The position numbers and the translations under genes are program-made. The notes beneath the pieces are model-generated. The model ran no database searches. It saw only the letters and a list, made by a program, of their open reading frames with translations, and was not told where the DNA came from. This document shows positions 24,030 to 31,266 of a DNA stretch of 64,000 bases, one piece after another. Source of the DNA: an uncultured Prevotellaceae bacterium. Lineage in GTDB: Bacteria; Bacteroidota; Bacteroidia; Bacteroidales; Bacteroidaceae. The stretch is from assembly GCA_900314655.1 (NCBI GenBank), contig OMWC01000020.1:1-64000 (forward strand), given 5' to 3'. Within the stretch, counting starts at the first letter, position 1. Each line of letters begins with the position of its first letter.

Positions 24030-25172
24030 ATGACATACGAATTTCTGCAACATTATTGGTGGTTCCTGGTTTCTCTGCTCGGTGCGCTGCTCGTCTTTCT
24101 GATGTTCGTTCAGGGAGCTAATTCGCTCATTTCTTCTCTTGGTCGTACGCCAGAGGGAATGCGGATGGTGCTCAATTCCACGGGGCGCAAATGGGAGATC
24201 ACCTTCACCACGCTGGTTACTTTTGGCGGCGCTTTCTTCGCCTCCTTCCCGCTGTTCTACAGCACCAGTTTCGGCGGTGCCTATTGGGTGTGGATGCTGA
24301 TCTTGCTCACGTTTGTGCTGCAAGCCGTGAGCTATGAATTCCAGAACAAACTGGGCAACATCCTTGGCCCCAAGACGTTCCGCTTCTTCCTCGTGCTCAA
24401 CGGAGTGCTTGGTCCTTTCCTCATCGGAACGGCCGTGGCCACTTTCTTCAATGGCTCCAATTTCCTTATTGAGAAGGCTTCATTGACAGACCAGCTGCAG
24501 CCCATCATCAGCCGTTGGGCCAATGCCTCCAACGGATTGGATGCCGTGCTCGACCCCTGGAACCTGATACTTGGCTTTGCCGTGCTTTTCCTGGCTCGCG
24601 TACTTGGCATTCTCTATGTGATGAACAATGTGAACGATGAGGATGTGCGCTGTCGGGGATCGGTGCGCCTCGTCGGCAATTCGGTGGCATTTCTTATCTT
24701 CTTCCTGGCATTTCTCATCCGCACCCTGCTGAAAGACGGCTATGCCTATAATCCGCAGGATGGAGAAATCATGATGCAGCCGATGAAGTATCTCACCAAT
24801 CTGGTGGAGATGTGGCCCCTGCTCATCTTGTTGCTTGTGGGTGTGGGCGGAGTGCTCTATGGCATTGGCCGTACCATCTGGAGCAAGACCTACGTCAAAG
24901 GAATATGGCCCGCAGGTATCGGAACGGTACTCACGGTACTCGTGCTGCTGCTTCTTGCGGGGTGGAACAATACCGCTTACTATCCCTCGAATGCAGACTT
25001 GCAGAGTTCGCTGACCATTCAGAACAGTTGCTCCTCTGAGTTCACGTTGCGCACGATGTTCTATGTGTCGCTGCTCATCCCGTTTGTTTTGGCCTATATT
25101 GCCTATTGCTGGTATTCGCTCGACAAGAAGAAGATCACCAAGGAAGAAATCAGCGAGGGTGAGGTGTATTGA
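24030..25172 (+). CDS. cydB: Cytochrome bd oxidase subunit II
   Basis: CydB, 380 residues, is the structural partner of CydA. It begins MTYEFLQHYWWFLVSLLGALL and has hydrophobic segments along its length, with family motifs such as QGANSLISSLGRTPEGMRMVLNS and GGAYWVWMLILLTFVLQAVSYEF. It is longer than minimal CydB because of extracytoplasmic loops. It is co-directional with cydA and followed 27 bp later by the cyclophilin gene. Confidence 0.95.
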   Translation: MTYEFLQHYWWFLVSLLGALLVFLMFVQGANSLISSLGRTPEGMRMVLNSTGRKWEITFTTLVTFGGAFFASFPLFYSTSFGGAYWVWMLILLTFVLQAVSYEFQNKLGNILGPKTFRFFLVLNGVLGPFLIGTAVATFFNGSNFLIEKASLTDQLQPIISRWANASNGLDAVLDPWNLILGFAVLFLARVLGILYVMNNVNDEDVRCRGSVRLVGNSVAFLIFFLAFLIRTLLKDGYAYNPQDGEIMMQPMKYLTNLVEMWPLLILLLVGVGGVLYGIGRTIWSKTYVKGIWPAGIGTVLTVLVLLLLAGWNNTAYYPSNADLQSSLTIQNSCSSEFTLRTMFYVSLLIPFVLAYIAYCWYSLDKKKITKEEISEGEVY

Positions 25173-25199
25173 AGATTAAGATATTTGTATTTTCGGAAA

Positions 25200-25877
25200 A
25201 TGAAAAGACTATTATTGATGACAATGCTGTTGCTGGGTGTGCTCAGGATGCAGGCCCAGGAACAGCGCCCCGTGGTGGCTTTGCAGACAGACAGCGGCAC
25301 CATCAAGATTGCACTCTACAATGAGACACCGCTCCATCGTGATAACTTCCTGAAACTGGTGCGTGAAGGATTCTACGACGGCGTACTATTCCACCGTGTC
25401 ATTTTCAGCTTTATGATTCAGACGGGCGACAGCCTTTCGCGCCATGCAGAGCCAGGCAAAGTCTATGGCGACGGATTCTACGAAAAGTATAAGATTCCTG
25501 CCGAGATACGCTATCCGCAGCTGATTCACCGCCGTTGGGCCGTGGCTGCCGCGCGTGAGGGCGATGAGAAGAATCCGCAGATGGAGTCATCGATGTGTCA
25601 GTTCTATATCGTCTATGGCCGTCGCTTCAACGACGATATGCTCGACGAGCAGCAGGAGCGGCTGGATGAATACACGAAGGGTCGCATCCAGATGTCGCCC
25701 GAAACGCGTGAGATCTACAAGAAATACGGAGGCACGCCCCATCTTGACGGACAATACACCGTCTTCGGAGAGGTAATCGAGGGAAAGGAAGTGGTTGACA
25801 AAATCCAGCGCGTAGAAACAGATGCGAATGCCCGCCCCGTGGGTGACATCCGCATTTTGAAGGCTACCGTTGAGTAA
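25200..25877 (+). CDS. Periplasmic cyclophilin-type peptidyl-prolyl isomerase
   Basis: This 225-residue protein starts MKRLLLMTMLLLGVLRMQAQ, a signal peptide. The cyclophilin fold is recognised from GTIKIALYNETPLHRDNFLKL, FYDGVLFHRVIFSFMIQTGD, FYIVYG and GQYTVFGEVIEGKEVVDKIQ. It probably helps fold exported proteins. The arginine of FHRV is present, while the usual Q of FMIQGGD is followed by TGD. The ATG at 25200 is preferred to the in-frame TTG 15 bp upstream. The TAA stop is the first unit of the hexamer array that follows. Confidence 0.9.
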   Translation: MKRLLLMTMLLLGVLRMQAQEQRPVVALQTDSGTIKIALYNETPLHRDNFLKLVREGFYDGVLFHRVIFSFMIQTGDSLSRHAEPGKVYGDGFYEKYKIPAEIRYPQLIHRRWAVAAAREGDEKNPQMESSMCQFYIVYGRRFNDDMLDEQQERLDEYTKGRIQMSPETREIYKKYGGTPHLDGQYTVFGEVIEGKEVVDKIQRVETDANARPVGDIRILKATVE

Positions 25878-26030
25878 CCCTAACCCTAACGATAACCCTA
25901 ACCTTAACCCTAACCCTAACGATAACCCTAACCTTAACCCTAACAATAACCATAGCGATAACCCTAACCCAAACCTTTATTTGAATAATGTAAAAAGGTT
26001 AAGGTTAGGGTTAAGGTTGACGTTGACGTT
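25875..26030. repeat. Telomere-like hexamer array with inverted second block
   Basis: Sixteen consecutive hexamers of TAACCC type run from 25875 to 25970. The first ten form two identical 30-bp superunits, TAACCC-TAACCC-TAACGA-TAACCC-TAACCT. After a short AT-rich spacer, six hexamers of the complementary sense (AAGGTT, AGGGTT, GACGTT) fill 25995-26030. The two blocks could pair as a long hairpin. The array supplies the stop codons of both convergent flanking genes. Confidence 0.92.
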
Positions 26031-26832
26031 AGAACGTGCAGGGCAGCGCCAGCAACTGGTAATACAGCGTGCGAGCCATGCGCTGCTGCCCTTTGTCGTT
26101 GGGATGCAACCGGTCGTAATCGTGTCCGAAGTATTCCTGCCCCTCATGCATGGGGTAGAGTCCGCTTGTGGCATTCCAGTCAATGACTGGCACGGCCCAG
26201 ATGTTGCCGGCTTCTTTCACGCAATTGACGAAGTCGCCGATGAAGTTGCCTTTGTCGTTGGCAAAGTCTTCCGTGGGTTGCCAGTTCTTCTCGTTGGCAT
26301 AGAAACGTGCACGATGGATGGGCGTGAGCAGCACAATCTGCTTCTCGGGATACATTCGCTTCACGGAGTCCAGGGCCGTATTGATGCGTCCGCGGAAGGT
26401 TCCTTCATCGAAGTTCAGCGTGCGGTGACGCCGTTTTTCCCAATGCCTCGTTGAACCGCCGTGGGCATATTCCACACTGTCGCAGGTCGTCTGATACCAC
26501 TGTCCCAGGGGGACGCCGTTGTTCCAGTCGTTGGTTCCCATGAAGATGATGATGGCATCTACGCTGTCGTCATATTCCTCTTTCAGCTGGTTAGCCTGCC
26601 GTATCACGTCATTCCATTGGCGTCCGCTTACGCCATACACATAGGGCGTGATGCCGAGCCATTCTTGCAGCCATGCCCAGTATTTCTTCTGTGCGGCTTT
26701 GTTTCGTGGGTCGGTGATGGAATCGCCCAGATAGGCCACTCGCTTCCCCTGCCAGGGATGTTGAATCAGAGTCTGTGCTGCGGCTGGCATTGCCAATGCG
26801 AAGCACAGCGCTAAAGTCAGGATTTTCTTCAT
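26029..26832 (-). CDS. Secreted SGNH/GDSL-family hydrolase
   Basis: This 267-residue protein has a signal peptide (about 1-19). The SGNH blocks are all present: GDSIT with the nucleophilic Ser (about 36-40), the Gly of block II near GVSGRQW, GTND (block III, about 99-102) and DRLHPN with catalytic Asp/His (block V, about 245-250). Such enzymes are esterases or lipases, often deacetylating carbohydrates or peptidoglycan. It stands alone between two repeat elements; its substrate is unknown. The final codon and stop lie in the inverted block of the hexamer array. Confidence 0.9.
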   Translation of the reverse strand: MKKILTLALCFALAMPAAAQTLIQHPWQGKRVAYLGDSITDPRNKAAQKKYWAWLQEWLGITPYVYGVSGRQWNDVIRQANQLKEEYDDSVDAIIIFMGTNDWNNGVPLGQWYQTTCDSVEYAHGGSTRHWEKRRHRTLNFDEGTFRGRINTALDSVKRMYPEKQIVLLTPIHRARFYANEKNWQPTEDFANDKGNFIGDFVNCVKEAGNIWAVPVIDWNATSGLYPMHEGQEYFGHDYDRLHPNDKGQQRMARTLYYQLLALPCTF

Positions 26833-26850
26833 ATATGTTTAAGTTTTATA

Positions 26851-26990
26851 GGTTTCAAGTTTCAGAACAAGCCTGCGCGGTAGCTAATCGTCCTATGGAC
26901 GCTTGCAAAGCAAGAAATTGCCACTTCGTTCTCGCTTCGCTCGCGATATCTCCGATATTCTTCACTCTTCACTCTTCACTCTTCACTTTT
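26851..26990 (-). repeat. Dispersed ~140-bp repeat, copy B
   Basis: This is the reverse-strand copy of the element at 22161-22305, again with four heptamers (4 x CTTCACT, 26960-26987) at one end and the GAAACTTGAAAC end at the other. It lies between the SGNH hydrolase start and the AlkZ-related gene stop. Confidence 0.9.
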
Positions 26991-26991
26991 A

Positions 26992-27651
26992 TCACTCAAT
27001 CAGCCGTTTGATTTGGGCATCCGTTGCTTCGGGCACTATCTTGCGGAACTGTGCCCAGAGGCGTTCAAGCGATTCCTCAGCACTGCGCTCACACTGGCAG
27101 GCCTCCTTGCCATAGAGTTGCTCGGGCGTGGTCAGCAATGACCAACCCCAACCGTATTCGCGGTTATGGCGATCGCGGGGATACACGAAATCTTCCGTCA
27201 CGATATGGCAGCCCATCTGCAGACGGGTGACATAGCCGTCGAACTTACTGCGCATCTTCGGCCCCGTGAAACCGCAGGCAGCCCGCAGTTCGCGGGTGAT
27301 GAGACTGCCGTTCTCGCGGAGGATGTTGAGGATGCTGTCCTCGATGCTGCCTTCTTCGGGAATGGGATGGCGGCTTCGGCGGTAGTTGCAGAAGTCAGGC
27401 CACCATTCGCGGCTGATGAATCCCGCTTTCTTGTTGAAGAACTTGCCATACACCAGTCCTCCGTCTGTGACGGCCGGACCTTTCCATTTCCACATGGGCC
27501 AATCCCATCCGCCATCGGGAAACACCACGTAGCGGCAGTCGCTGTCCACGATGCTTTCTGCCGAGTATCCCCATATCCCGCTGTCCAACAGGGGCAGGAA
27601 TCCTATCTTCTTAACGTGGGCAATGAGTTGTGCACAAGAACTGATAGCCAT
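26992..27651 (-). CDS. AlkZ-related winged-helix protein
   Basis: This 219-residue cytoplasmic protein contains WKGPAVTDGGLVYGKFFNKKAGF and WWPDFCNYRR in its first half. An HTH-like region, SIEDSILNILRENGSLITRELRAACGF, and GYVTRLQMGCHIV follow at about 100-150. This arrangement matches the proteins annotated in Bacteroidota as AlkZ-related (HTH_42 superfamily of DNA-interstrand-crosslink glycosylases such as YcaQ). It is shorter than true AlkZ, and the catalytic QxQ motif is not seen, so glycosylase activity is doubtful. A TAATTTTG box lies 23 bp upstream. Confidence 0.7.
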   Translation of the reverse strand: MAISSCAQLIAHVKKIGFLPLLDSGIWGYSAESIVDSDCRYVVFPDGGWDWPMWKWKGPAVTDGGLVYGKFFNKKAGFISREWWPDFCNYRRSRHPIPEEGSIEDSILNILRENGSLITRELRAACGFTGPKMRSKFDGYVTRLQMGCHIVTEDFVYPRDRHNREYGWGWSLLTTPEQLYGKEACQCERSAEESLERLWAQFRKIVPEATDAQIKRLIE

Positions 27652-27674
27652 ATTAATTATACGTTATTTCGTTG

Positions 27675-27682
27675 CAAAATTA
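27675..27682 (-). promoter_or_regulatory. -7 box of the AlkZ-related gene
   Basis: TAATTTTG on the reverse strand, 23 bp before the ATG. Confidence 0.5.
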
Positions 27683-27765
27683 CGATTTTCCGCTCAATTG
27701 GCATACTAAATATTGCTTAAAGATGATACTTTTATGCTTTTTTCTAAAACTTCTGTCCGCCAAAA

Positions 27766-27796
27766 TTGGATTTTTGTAAAATAATTATTAGTTTTG
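27766..27796 (+). promoter_or_regulatory. Promoter of the stand-alone GH2 gene
   Basis: TTG (27766-27768) and TAGTTTTG (27789-27796) are 20 bp apart. The ATG is 46 bp downstream. Confidence 0.6.
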
Positions 27797-27842
27797 TAGC
27801 AACTATTTGATAAAAACCTTTACATATTTTAAATCGTAAATC

Positions 27843-30299
27843 ATGAAGACCATTAACCTGAAGTGCGTAGTGGCTTTTGTGTCGCTGCTTTTCCCCGTTG
27901 TCCTTTCGGCACAGTCACAGCGTGAGACCATCCGTTTCAATGATGACTGGAAGTTCGCTTTCGGCCATGCTGCCGATGCCACCAAGGACTTTGGTTGCGG
28001 AACGGAGTATTTCAACTATCTCACCAAGGCCAATTCCATCCACAACGAAGGCCCTTACTGCAAGAAGTTTGACGATAGCCAGTGGCAGTCCGTGCAGTTG
28101 CCTCACGACTTTGTGACACTCCTTGGATTCGACCGTAAGGCCAGCCATTCCCATGGCTATAAGACCGTGGGCTACCGTTATCCCGAGCATAGCGTGGGAT
28201 GGTATCGCAAGCAGTTCAACATTCCCAAGGAAGACCTCGGCCGCCATATCATGCTCCGTTTCGATGGTATCTTCCGCAACGCCACGGTGTGGTTCAATGG
28301 TTTCTACATGGGCACGGAGCCCAGCGGCTATGCTTCGCAGGTGTACGACGTGACCGACTATGTGAACTATGGCGGCGACAATCTGATCTGCGTCCGTGCG
28401 GACGCTTCCCTCGAAGAAGGATGGTTCTACGAGGGTGCTGGCATCTATCGTGATGTGTGGCTTGAGAAAATGGCCATGCAGCACGTGGCTCCCTTCGGCA
28501 CGTTCGTCTATGCCGAGCTGCAGTCGCCCTATCAGTCAGCCTCTATCCACGTAGAGACGGAAGTCGCCAACAGCGCGCTGACCACTGCTGGGTGTGAAAT
28601 CCGTCATCAGTTGCTCGATGCTGAAGGCCACGAAGTGGCTCACACCTCCGCCGAGACCCTTTCGCTGGAGGCTAAGCAGACGGGCAGTAACCATCAGGTG
28701 ATGACGCTCCAGAACCCCCATCTTTGGAGTCCGGAGCATCCTTATATATATAAGGTGGTGACCACGGTGAGCGTCCGCGGAAAAGTCATTGACCAATACA
28801 CCACCAACACTGGCATCCGCTCCATTGCCTTTGATGCAGATCGCGGCTTCCTGCTGAATGGTAAGCCCCTGAAACTGAAGGGCGTGAATATGCATCAGGA
28901 CCATGCCGGCGTGGGTGCTGCCATCCCCGATGCCTTGCTTTCATGGCGAATCCGCCAGCTGAAGCAGTTGGGATGCAACGCCTACCGTTCGTCTCACAAT
29001 CCCATGACGCCCGCCCTCTTGGATATCTGCGACCGCGAGGGAATACTCGTAATCGACGAAAATCGCCTGATGGGCATCAACGACGAGCATCTGCGACTTC
29101 TGGAACGCATGATCAAGCGCGACCGCAATCATCCCAGTGTCATCCTCTGGAGTGATGGCAACGAAGAGTGGGGAATTGAGAACAACGAGCAAGGCATCCG
29201 CGTGGCTGCTTCCATGCGCGCCTTTACCCGTAGGCTGGACCCCACACGTCCATCCACGGTAGCTAATGCCGGAGGTACCCAGCTCCTGAAGTCGCTCGAC
29301 GTGGTGGGCTACAACTATATCATGCAGAACAACGTGGAAAACCGCCGTCGCGAGCATCCCGAATGGAAAATCGTGGGCACGGAGGAAACCACCGGTTGCG
29401 GCACGCGCGGCATCTATTTCAACGACCCGCAGCAACCTGGCCGCATGCCCTCCATGAACTATCGGCAGCCAGCCGACACGAAACATCCTTACGAGAATGT
29501 CATTGAGCGTGGCTGGCAGTTCTATGCCGATCACGACTGGGCTTCAGGCATTTTCTATTGGACGGGTTTCGACTATCGTGGCGAGCCTAATCCCCTGTCG
29601 TATCCCGCCGTCATCTCAGAGTTCGGCATCCTCGACTATTGCGGATTCCCCAAAGACGAAGCCTGGTATCTCAAGTCGTGGTGGACCGAAGAGCCTGTGC
29701 TCCACATCTTCCCCCACTGGAATCTGCAGGGACATGAGGGCGAGCCCGTTGAAATATGGGCTTATAGCAACTGCGACGAAGTGGAACTTTCGGTCAATGG
29801 CCGTTCTTTGGGCCGCAAGCCCATGCCCCGTAACGGTCATCTGAAGTGGGAGGCTGTCTATCAGCCTGGAAGCCTGAAGGCTGTAGGCTATAAGAACGGA
29901 AAGAAAATCCTTACCCAAACGATCCATACCACCGGTAAGGCTGCCCGCATGCAGCTCGCGGCCGACCGTCAGCAGATTGCAGCCGATGGGCGCGACGTGA
30001 GTGTGGTCACCGTCAGTATCCTTGATTCCAAGGGTAGGGTAGTGCCCGATGCCTGTCCGGTGCTGAAACTCCGCTTGCAGGGCGAGGGCCATATCCTCGG
30101 TGTAGGCAATGGCAATCCCTCATGGTTAGGCAGCGATCATCCTGCTGATGCCGACTGTCATGAGTTTCAGGTGGAAGCTTTCAATGGCTACGCCCAGGTG
30201 CTCATTCAGAGCAACAAGACAGCAGGCCCCCTCACGCTGGAGTGCTCTTCCGCCGACATGAAGCCCGCCGTCCTGCATCTGGCGACTGTCTCTCAATAA
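27843..30299 (+). CDS. Glycoside hydrolase family 2 (probable beta-galactosidase)
   Basis: This 818-residue secreted enzyme has a signal peptide (1-24), a GH2 sugar-binding domain (about 80-215), an immunoglobulin-like domain (about 215-330), a TIM barrel (about 335-610) and C-terminal Ig-like domains (DUF4982-type and invasin-like, about 640-815). The catalytic acid/base is in SDGNEEW (Glu 441), and the nucleophile is probably in VGTEETTG (about 514). Beta-galactosidase is the most common activity, but GH2 also includes mannosidases and glucuronidases. It stands apart from the utilisation locus at 41-64 kb and has its own promoter and terminator-like hairpin. Confidence 0.9.
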   Translation: MKTINLKCVVAFVSLLFPVVLSAQSQRETIRFNDDWKFAFGHAADATKDFGCGTEYFNYLTKANSIHNEGPYCKKFDDSQWQSVQLPHDFVTLLGFDRKASHSHGYKTVGYRYPEHSVGWYRKQFNIPKEDLGRHIMLRFDGIFRNATVWFNGFYMGTEPSGYASQVYDVTDYVNYGGDNLICVRADASLEEGWFYEGAGIYRDVWLEKMAMQHVAPFGTFVYAELQSPYQSASIHVETEVANSALTTAGCEIRHQLLDAEGHEVAHTSAETLSLEAKQTGSNHQVMTLQNPHLWSPEHPYIYKVVTTVSVRGKVIDQYTTNTGIRSIAFDADRGFLLNGKPLKLKGVNMHQDHAGVGAAIPDALLSWRIRQLKQLGCNAYRSSHNPMTPALLDICDREGILVIDENRLMGINDEHLRLLERMIKRDRNHPSVILWSDGNEEWGIENNEQGIRVAASMRAFTRRLDPTRPSTVANAGGTQLLKSLDVVGYNYIMQNNVENRRREHPEWKIVGTEETTGCGTRGIYFNDPQQPGRMPSMNYRQPADTKHPYENVIERGWQFYADHDWASGIFYWTGFDYRGEPNPLSYPAVISEFGILDYCGFPKDEAWYLKSWWTEEPVLHIFPHWNLQGHEGEPVEIWAYSNCDEVELSVNGRSLGRKPMPRNGHLKWEAVYQPGSLKAVGYKNGKKILTQTIHTTGKAARMQLAADRQQIAADGRDVSVVTVSILDSKGRVVPDACPVLKLRLQGEGHILGVGNGNPSWLGSDHPADADCHEFQVEAFNGYAQVLIQSNKTAGPLTLECSSADMKPAVLHLATVSQ

Positions 30300-30306
30300 G
30301 AAAATC

Positions 30307-30338
30307 AGAGGTGCCTTCATGTCTTCATGGGCACCTCT
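30307..30338. terminator. Hairpin after the GH2 gene
   Basis: Perfect 9-bp arms AGAGGTGCC / GGCACCTCT lie 8 bp after the stop. The T tract is not immediate, so this may be a processing or stabilising hairpin instead. Confidence 0.5.
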
Positions 30339-30551
30339 CCTCGCTGATAATGTGCACTTTTTATTCAAATTATATTATTACTCTGTTGAAAACTTTTTGA
30401 ACCATTCACAATATCTCACAACGGTTTACCCCTCAACGTTTTACGGTGAAGGGTTCAGAGACGCGCCCTTCCATCCCCCTGAGAGTGGGAGCGGATTCTA
30501 AAAGTTTGGTTTGCTTTCACTTTTTTTCTACAGGCTTCCACATCGGGGAAT

Positions 30552-30612
30552 CAAAACATCATCGGAAGGACTTCAAAACATCATCCGTTGCCCTTCAAAG
30601 TATCATCGAATG
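30552..30612. repeat. 22-bp-period repeat, locus 1 (three units)
   Basis: Units start at 30552, 30574 and 30596 and read CAAAACATCATCGGA, CAAAACATCATCCG and CAAAGTATCATCGAA, each followed by variable bases to an exact 22-bp period. The same motif and period recur at 54892-54976. Confidence 0.85.
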
Positions 30613-30740
30613 AAAAGAATTTTCTAGAAAAAAACTGAGTAATTAATGCTAAATTATTCAAGTATCTTTTGTGCTTAGACTAAAACATGCATCCTACATA
30701 AAATTCCAGGGAAGCCCTTTTTACAAAGGGATTACTAGCA

Positions 30741-30798
30741 ATGTATGTTTGTCAAAAACATACATAAACCTACATACATTCATGAATGTAGGTTTATG
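30741..30798. repeat. Overlapping palindromes (ATGTATGTTT and CATAAACCTACAT)
   Basis: Arms ATGTATGTTT (30741-30750) and AAACATACAT (30756-30765) flank 5 bp. Overlapping this, CATAAACCTACAT (30763-30775) pairs perfectly with 30786-30798. The two hairpins share bases and are mutually exclusive. Confidence 0.85.
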
Positions 30799-30844
30799 CT
30801 GATGGCAGGCGGCTCACTCCTGATTATTTTTCGCGTTCAGTTTA

Positions 30845-30910
30845 ATGGGCGAAACTAACGGTTTTTATGGGAAAAACTATTAGTTTCTATGGGAAAAACT
30901 GTTAGTTTCT
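30845..30910. repeat. Three 22-bp direct repeats
   Basis: Consecutive units begin at 30845, 30867 and 30889. Units 2 and 3 begin ATGGGAAAAACT and end TTAGTTTCT, differing by one base. Unit 1 is more diverged (ATGGGCGAAACTAACGG). Confidence 0.88.
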
Positions 30911-30954
30911 GACTTTAAAACTACGGAAACTGCCGGTTGCATGAATGTATGTTC

Positions 30955-30979
30955 ATGTATGTTTCAAACAAACATACAT
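30955..30979. repeat. Second ATGTATGTTT palindrome
   Basis: Arms ATGTATGTTT / AAACATACAT again flank 5 bp (CAAAC), giving the same 25-bp architecture as 30741-30765. A further half-site follows near 31021. Confidence 0.85.
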
Positions 30980-31266
30980 ACGCCAAACTGCCCATAAACA
31001 CAGGCGATTTGGAGGTTTTTATGTATGATGTATGTTTTTTGTGGTTATAAACAGAGAATTGCGATGTCCAGGAACCGGCATCTGCCACCCTGCTCACAAG
31101 GGCCATTTTCAAACCCTTCACCGCAACCCCTTACTATAATGCAAGTTACATATTTTCGTGAAGTGTTTTATTTTTCTGAAGCACTTTGAAAATACTTATA
31201 TATGCGCTCCTGTTACCGTAGCAACAGTTTCACTTCTTGAAGTCAAGGAGCAATCCTGCTGATTCT

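Larger units (their letters stand above)
30300..31266. other. Repeat-dense gene-free region
   Basis: No convincing gene is found in these 967 bp. The stretch holds a terminator-like hairpin, two kinds of 22-bp-period repeats and a cluster of ATGTATGTTT palindromes (listed separately). It separates the GH2 gene from the 3' end of the restriction operon and may mark the edge of that island. Confidence 0.7.

Noticed and set aside
30319-30501. Small + strand frame after the GH2 gene
   Set aside because: It begins inside a hairpin, has no promoter and no protein-like composition.
30552-30910. Mini CRISPR array
   Set aside because: 22-bp periodicity with conserved motifs suggested repeat-spacers, but the variable parts are only about 7 bp, too short for spacers.
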